Assembly: GCF_029227915.1 (NCBI RefSeq)
Contig: NC_079878.1
Span: 17,610,001-17,674,000, forward strand
Direction: 5' to 3'
Origin: Hydractinia symbiolongicarpus
Lineage: Eukaryota; Cnidaria; Hydrozoa; Anthoathecata; Hydractiniidae
DNA length: 64,000 nucleotides
Part shown: piece by piece, positions 51,601 through 60,600 of the stretch
Layout: each line of letters begins with the position of its first letter
Position numbering within the stretch: position 1 is the first letter of the stretch
The notes under the pieces: generated by a model
The model's database searches: none
What the model saw: only the letters and a program-made list of their open reading frames with translations
Told to the model about the DNA's origin: nothing
Made by a program: the position numbers and the translations under genes

Positions 51601-54600
51601 TTTGTATCCTAAATATCACGTTTAATTAATTTTTATCTTACTTTTAATGTAGAGAATTCTTTAATTAGCAGCAGTACTTGGTTACTTGGCAGCTTTCCCT
51701 GACTGGACATCAAATTAGTCAGAGCGGTCAGTATTGGAAATAAAGTCCTGTAGCTTTAATTGACATTCGTTACATGACAAACATTTTAAACGTAGCAAGC
51801 TCTTACATTTTTGTATACTTTAGCTAGCTGCTTTAACATTCTAGCAAAGTTGGTATTTTTTGTGTAAACATTGAAGAAATATGATTTATTGGATTGCTGC
51901 TGGCTAGGAACATTGGCTTCCACAAATACATCTTTTGTATATTAAATACAATGTAATGCTTTCCATGTATAGTGAATGTCTATAGAATCTTATTCAATAA
52001 AGCTGGTAATGTAATTGATACTATGGGCTTTGTTGTAAAACCACTACGGAGAAACTTTTACCCCTTTAAAAGTTCATGTGTAAAAAATAACAAACTAGAA
52101 AAAATATTGCGGTGTGCATTTTTTCTTAGACATTGGAAGTATTATTTAAAAGTGCACCATTAAGGAATCCTGTGGAAATGTAAACTAAATTCAAATGACA
52201 CTGTTCTGTTTTTTCAGAAGGAACTTTTTAAATTAACTTTATTGTTCATCTTGTGAAGTGTATTTATTTCAGTACAATTTTGTTTTCTTGCATGACAAAT
52301 TTTCATGATGGTTTTTTGGTTGATTGATCAGATTGGATTGTATGTTCAAACTGACAAGTTCTTCTTCCAAACAAGCTATCTTGTTGGGAAAATAGGATTT
52401 GTGACACATACATTTGTTTCCACAGCCTGTCGTTAACAAACTTTTTAAGATTTCAGATTACATTTTCCTTCCCTTCTGCGACTGATTTTGAGTGTATATC
52501 ACGGATATCACAAATATAAACAAACAACAAATAAAATAAGTTTTACCTAGTTAGTTTGGTATTTGCATTTCTGTACAACACAGTTTAAGGACAACGTGGC
52601 TTGCTAGCTATACTCTTAACTTGCCATAAAAAACCTCCAATAGGTATTAATATTTCTAACCCACCAATTCAACATGTACAGACCGGTTTTGCAATGAAAT
52701 TGCACACCTGGCAAGCGGAAATGTCAAAAGTCTATACAAGCTATCTAGCTATTAGGGCGGATTTGCACAGCCAGTTGTAAATTCTGAATTGGACAACAAA
52801 AAAATTGATTTTGTTAAGAAACACAAGTGGCGAATTTAAAACACAGAATGTAAGTTAAAATGAGGATTTCTTAATCTAAAGTTGTACAAAAAAATTACAA
52901 AGTTTTCTTCCCTCCAAAGTCATTGTAATTAGATCCGTGCGCTGACCTTGATACCACATGAGGATAATGTATTCCCCCACTGATTTGAAGTTTGTTCATT
53001 GTTAGTTGACGATTTTGTTATCAATTTCGTTACCACAGAGCTATTACTAAATATGGCAACTGTTGAAAAGTCAGCAAAATGGCGTAAGCTTAATGCCCTT
53101 ACAAGATGGTGGCGAGGTGTAGAAATTGATGTCCGAATGTCAAAAATATCAAGACGGAAGATTTTGAAGTTGATTTACCACTCAGAAAACAAAATTTGAA
53201 AATAAGTATAAACCACCAGGCCAGGTTAAGCGCTTAATAAGAGTGGTAAACTGTGCCAAACATCCATGTAGAGCTCTTCAGTACAAGTAGACAGTCCGTC
53301 GTAAATTGAGTGAAGCGCACACAGCATCATAGTGTTTCAGGTGTAATACTTTTTTAGAAAAAAATTTTTCTTAACTTTACCTGAAATAAAAACACCTATA
53401 TACAACCTGTTGTTGCTCCAGTCATCTCAAACAAAGTCAGCCAACATTTTTTTATTTTGCAGAATGTGTTTCTGTGAAAGTTCAAAAAACACCATGCTGT
53501 GTGCTTAGCACAGGTAAGCAATGTTGCACATCCGCTTAGGCGTAATGATCTTGTGCAAAAAAACTTTAACGCAACTTTGGTTTAAAAAAAGACAGAATAC
53601 AGTCTGGCAGACTGAGCGCTTAGTACAGGTAAACAACACTTTTCAAAAAAACGTAATTGCAGCTTTGGTTACAACCCGTCATTACACCGCGCACCTTAAA
53701 CAATCAATCAGAAATTTTATTTTGCAAAATAAGTTTAAAATTCATTGTCAGTTTAAATAAAAACAAACAAAAGTGTTATATTACAGTAAAAGGTGTAGCT
53801 AGCTACCTAACACTGCATTTAGCATAAGAAAGATGATTTAAAATTATGTTACAGCCACTTTATTAATCCCGGACTTAATTTATTGGAAAAGAGGGCCGAG
53901 TTTCATAGTTTGTCCCACAAGCAGTTATAAACACTGTTTCTACAAAAGACAAAGGAATTAGGAACTTGTCAAAGTTCACTTGTCATTGGTCGCAAACGGA
54001 CAGAAGGATCTTAGGTTATTTGGTTAGTTTTAAACAAAAGACAAAGGAATTAAGAACTTGTCAAAGTTCACTTGTCATTGGTCGCAAACGGACAGAAGGA
54101 TCTTAGGTTATTTGGTTAGTTTCAAATTGTTAACCCATACTAATTTTTGCTTACGGCAGCACACCCCGTTTCCCCGAATTTTAGCACCATAGCGGGCCGT
54201 CGTGTGGATTGTTCCGAAATGCAGACATAGCAGAAACTGCCAGTAGCGCATTTTCGACGCTATTTACCTGGCCTACACATCTCCCAAAGCGAAGCTTTTG
54301 CAGCCTGCCGGCTGCAGAGTATTGACAAGGCGATTCCATTTGGCCAGTTCGAGAAATAGCCAAAAATCGGCCTTTTCCAATAATATTATGTCCAGGATTG
54401 TAGCTACAATCGTGGTCACAATATGTTGGACAAGATAACGAATTTCGAAGTTCGCCACCACAAGTAATTGCGTAGGCTAATTCTATATTAGATTCACACA
54501 TCTTAAACTTCTCAAAGTTCAATTGTCAATGTTCAGAGGGGACCAAGGCCACGACGTGAATTATTTCGGTGTGCGAGCGTGCTAAAGAATATGACTAGCA

Positions 54601-57600
54601 ACTTTTCAACGCTCTCTGCCTGGCCTACTTGTGTAAAAAAGTAGCAACTTTGAAGCCTGCCGGCTGCAGAGTATTGACTATTTGATTGTTTTGTCCATAT
54701 TTGGATAATGAGTAAAAAACTGCCTTAGTCTCAATATTTTTGTCCACGATTTAGCTAACAGCAGCCACAACCCCAGGTGCAGCTAAGTAAAAATCAGATT
54801 TGTGAAGATAAAACAAAAATAAATAGATTTGGCTAAGATAAAAAGTTTTATTATTAAACTGAATGTCACCCTTTAACGAATAGAAATAAATAGGCTAGCT
54901 AGCTATCTTTAGGATCCTAAAAACGTGACATTATATTTACCTTAACATGCAACACTCGATTTTCTTGGACAGACAGACCGAATACAGCTATTATTATCAT
55001 AGTTGATAGACAAAAACCCTGGTTTAGAAACTTTCGAGTTTTTCATTTATGTCTTATTTAGAACGTTATTCTATTGTTCTTTTTCCTGACCGTGCACAAC
55101 TCAATTTCACATTGCGCATATTAAGCAAAAGTTTCATAAAGAGTTTAGAATAGTATATGATTAAAGTAATAATTTTACGATATAGATGTATTTCTTAACA
55201 AAAAAAATGCTTTCGTTATAATGAAGAGAGTTACGTCTTTTAATTTTACAAAAAAATTAAAAAGTAAAGTCCAGCTATTCTCGCATAATAACAAAAAAAG
55301 CTAAGGGAAATATAATTCAATAACGTGAATAAATTCATTTTTGTGTCTACGAAACAAGATTATCATGCTTTTGTAAGTGCGGAAATAATAAAACTGTAAC
55401 TTGTTCCCACACGAAGTGTTATAAATGAAAGTGTGTCAGAACAAAAAATGATTCTCAAGTATCGAGATGCGATAAAATGCCAGGAGATAATTGTTCTATA
55501 GTTGGATGTCATACTAGTCGAAGAAAAAAGGTGTAGGAGTATTTAAAGTGGCCCCGAGAAAGTTAATAAAGAAAAGAGAAGGGAGTGTCTGAATGTGATA
55601 ACAAAAAGTAGGGAGCTCGATGAGAATTCTAAACAACAGATAAAAAACAATCGAGTTTATACATGCGAAAGACTTGACTGCTGAAGATATAATTACATGT
55701 AAGTATCGTATCTTGAAAAAATTACAAAACAATATCGTGCGGTCCGAAATATAATCTTTTTTGTAGGAATAATTGTAGGCTCAGAATCATACAAATTCTA
55801 AGATTATTGCTCGGTGTCAACTTTTTGTATTTTATTTTCAATTTTTATAAAAACTTTAACTTTAAAGTTATATCTTCTGCTAACCCGGCATGTTAAACTT
55901 CAAATAAAAAATACTATTATTGAGGCTAGGCAAAATTGTACGTATGTACATAATAAAAATATGAAACAAAACAGAACACACCTCTGAGCACGTTATTATT
56001 GCTATCTTTTCATATGTTGTTACATTAGACTTGGTATATGGTGTTGACATAAGTACTTGTTGATAGTGTTGAAATATACTGCTACTCTTTATATGCTGTG
56101 CCACACATAGTACTTGTATAGTGATAATAAGGCGCTAATGTGCCAACTTTTCATGTGTTGTAACATTATTATAGATTTTATTAGAGTCTAGATATATAGT
56201 CGAATTCTTTGATCTGGACCATGTTATTAAGAGCAGATGATGAGAACCATAATATTTCATGTCGATTCTATGTGCATTGCCAATTTTTTGGATTTAGAAT
56301 ACAGAATCTAAATAAGAATACACTCAATACTTCATGTATTATGGGGAGTAAAATGCAATTGTCTGCTAACTTATTCTCAAACAATAATGGATGTTCAAGG
56401 TTTTAAGGCACTTTGAAAAAGAGTTGCCTTTACTGAAATCCTAAATATCTTTTTAAAAGTTGTAACATTTACGTTATACTAAAAAATCGCACAAATTAGG
56501 ACTAAGGACGAAATATTTAGGACCGAGAATTTACGATGACATTTTTTTTTGTGTCGCAGCGTTTTAAACTCACAAAAATCTTTAGTCATGGACATCTCTG
56601 ACAAGAAGATCATCTCAATAGAACTTACAAATCATCATAGACATTTATTTGCTTCATGTTATAAGTGGTTTGTAGGCCAAGTGTAAATTGTTGGTTACTT
56701 TATTGATTTTAAAGGATTACAAAAAGTAAAACAGTTTATAATTAAAAGGAATGCAAAACACTAACTTGAGTTATTTTGACCCTGTCGACGTCTTGTTGTT
56801 TCATGTATTTATGTACAATACTTGAATATGTCTGTACTATTACTAGGGGTGGATCCAAAATCTGTTTTATGCACATATTTTAAAAATGGAACCTGTCAAA
56901 AAGGCAACAAATGCAAATTTTCACATGATCTTTCCATTGAACGAAAATCCGAAAAACGAAGCATGTATGATGACGAAAGAGATGAGAAAAAAGGTAGGTA
57001 ATTTGCTGGGTGAAGTAAACCTGAAAGCTTCTTTTGCTATTTACTTTAATACTCTACACGTCACAACTGTGCTTTCAGAAACAATGGATGATTGGGATCA
57101 GGATACGCTAGAAGAGGTTATCAAGAAAAAGCATGGTGCTTCCAATACTATTAAAACGGAAATTGTATGTCTCGATGTACTTATATTTAATTTCTTATTC
57201 AAGAAAATTTCACCAGATAGGTAGCGGATTCCGCCATCCCTTTTACTTTCTTTATTGTTAGTCTTTAGTTACTGCTTTAATAGGACTTAGGGCTGTGGGA
57301 CTAAAAATTGGTGACTTTTAATATTTTTTTATTTTACTTTTAAAATAATTATTATTTTAGTATTGTGACCACTCTCCACAAACCAATCTGACTCCTCGTA
57401 TTACTTATGCTCAGAAAAAAATGACCTTATAGCAAAATTGTTAACGCAAATTTTATACTGTGTTTCTTCCAAGTTCCATTATCAGAGCTTAAGCCATTTA
57501 TAAGTTTTAAGTAATTAACTGTTTTCAGGATATTTGAGACCCAAAAAGCCTAGCATGAATATACTTCTTGTGGTTTGCAAATCTTAACCTGGTAATAATT

Positions 57601-60600
57601 ATAAAAAATGCTTTAAAACTGGAACTTCTTAATAATATTAATCTGATTTTTAAATTTGAACTAGGTATGTAAGTTTTTCTTGGACGCCATCGAAAAATCG
57701 CTATATGGTTGGTTTTGGAGTTGTCCAAATGGTGAGAAATGTATATATCGACATGCTCTCCCTCCAGGATTTGTTTTGAACAAAGACAAAAAGAAGCAGG
57801 AAGACGACGAAGAAAAGGTATCGCTTGAGGAACATATTGAAAATGAGGTACGAAAACTTTTTAAAAAACGTTTTAGTATGCACGTATTTTTATAAAAAAG
57901 TATACATAACGCAACGAGTACTAAAGCATTGTAAGAATTAAGAAACCGTTGTGGCTTCACCGGAATTTAATTGATAACAGACTGGCAACAGTATTTACAT
58001 TTTACCAGAAGGATAAAAAAAGGTGATATATTTTCGTATTTCTATAGTTTTGGTGCTTTTAAAAAGAAGAGCTTGAAATATCAAAACATTAGCGGTTAAT
58101 CACATGTCTGATGCCGAATCAAAAATACTGAAATTTGTTTGTTATTTCATTCCACACAGCAAACACTAATAATATTTGATTGCTTGTTTTTTTAAATAGC
58201 CGGAACGCCCGGTGTTAATGCTTATTTAAAACGAAATGATAAAAATCTGTTATCTTAGAAAATTCTTTGTTAATGCGGACGCCTTAGCGATGGGACAAAT
58301 ATATTTTCATACGGACCAAGCAACGCCCTGGGAACACTTGAGCGGCACATATTTTATTAACATGTATTGTAATCAATAATGATACAGTAATACCGATCAC
58401 CCAAGACTGTACCCAAAAATATCGCCAAGTCTAAGTGCATACCGATCGGTAAGTTAGACAAAAAAGACAAGACCGGCAGAATTTCTTTTTTACATAATTA
58501 GTTACGAAAGGTTATTTTCAGACTATATATCCATATTTTTCTGTTATAACACACTTGTCACGATTTTATAGCTAAAATACTATTATCTTTCGCCAAAAAT
58601 ATTCAGCTTCAACAATTCCTCTTTAAATTAAGATTCATGAATAATTATTTATTTCTGCCGAATATGGTTTAAAGGCCAATATCCACACACGGAAAACGTT
58701 CCGCGGACCGGACCGGATAACGATAAAAATCTGTCCCATCCCGTTACGTTTTGTTCCAGTACGTTGAAGAGCGAAAATTAATTTCTACGTTGCTACGACG
58801 ATACCAACAACATAATATGGATGAAAATCTTGTGCTAGCTGCTGTCGGTGGTTGGTCGATGTCACTTGATTATTTTTTTTAGCTTGCTATTGGTCAAAAA
58901 TGCTAGTTGCTCCGCGGACCAGAAAAAAAGTTGAAAACTATTCAACTTTCTTCTGCCTTCTCGGACCGGGCAATTTTCCGTTTCGATTGCGTAATGAGCT
59001 TACAATGAGCATGCGCAAAGCTTTGTTTTGGTTTGATACGGTCCGGTCCGCGGAACGTTTTCCGTGTGTGGATATTAACCTTAAGTGTACGCGCTTGCGA
59101 AATTGTACAGAAAGAAATGATGTAATTATTAAAGAGAAACGTTGATAACAGCATTATGTAGAAATATAAGACGATCTTCATTATGCTTCACTGCACGAGC
59201 TTAAACTTTCTATAGCATTTTGGTTCTACTTTAAAAGATTCAGACATGCTGGGTGAACCATGCAGCCATGATACGGTGTGCGGAAATCTTTTTATTCGGA
59301 ATATTATTTTTCTTTTAAAAAAAACAAAAGGCTGTTAAAAAATATGAATGAACAAAAAAACTGCCCATACCGTTTTAACCGTGTTAACCCAAGGTTCATT
59401 TAAAAACAGAAGCTGATGAAAAATAACGAGATTGTAAAAAGTTGGAGCTAGTAGAAGCCAATTTTTTTCTTGTTTATGATACATTTTGAATAGCAATTTC
59501 TGCTGACTCAGCAATTTCGGTGTCAAGTTAAAATTATTTTAATATGTATTAAGGCCTATATTTTTAGAAAATAGTAAAAAAATGGTATAAATAAAACACT
59601 GAGTAAATAATTCAGCTATTTGGACAGCTAAAAAAGTGTTACTGCCACCTTAAAGCCAGTTCGTCATTTTCGATGTTTCGATTTCATTTCGTTATTTCAA
59701 TCGTTTCGTTAGTGTTCTTTAATGGAGTACTTGAATGTGTTACATCTAAAAAGCTAAAAAAGGTTACTGTCACCAGTGTTGACGATTTTGATTGGCTAAA
59801 ACAAATCATGTGATAAAATAAAGTGATTTCATTAATTGGGAATTTTATTGCATATGCTAATTTAAATTTAATGTGACGAAGGCTTTGTTATCAATTATTG
59901 TACGAGCAAAGTCACGGGCAATCAACGTGGTTGTTGTTGTGGTCCATTTTGTTTAAAAGTTTTACTTTATTGTTTTAACTTTTAAATGAAATTGACAACA
60001 AATCATTTCGCGATAAGTTTTTGAGTGGATAACCTCCACGGGATTTTGTTTAGCTAAAATGTTTTTTTCGCCTCCTTTTTAATGAATTAATCACAAACCT
60101 TTTGTGATAAAAAGCAGAATAAATTTAAGTGGATTCTCCACAATTTTAAATATCTAGTAATATTTAATTTAATTCCTGCTGTTTCTTTTCTAAGACGTGT
60201 TAGATTAGATGTGGAAGGTAACCAGAGAGATTTCAATAATTTTGTCTGCCATACTATCTCAACATTCACTAGAAACAAATCTGTTTTAGCGTCGCACAAA
60301 TCGCCTACATAAACGAAGTTTAATTCAAACTCGTTCCCAGGGTCTTTTATTTTTTGTGTTTCTATAATATGTATAATTTTCTTATCATAGAACATAGTAT
60401 GATGTAACATTAAAGATAGAGAACTAAAATTGGTTTTCTCCTTAATTATCCTTATTTTTTTATTCTTGTTCGCAGCAAAATATCCCTAAAAAATGTCAAT
60501 TTGTTTCCTTAATTCTCCTTAATACCCTTACTTTTCTTCTCATGTTATTAGTGGTCACCCTAAAAACGTTTCAATTGTGGCAGGTCGGAATAATACTGAC

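Noticed and set aside
57661-57960. Several minus-strand frames over ZC3H15 exon 8
   Set aside because: Shadows of the coding exon; the + frame has the CCCH finger and proper splice sites.
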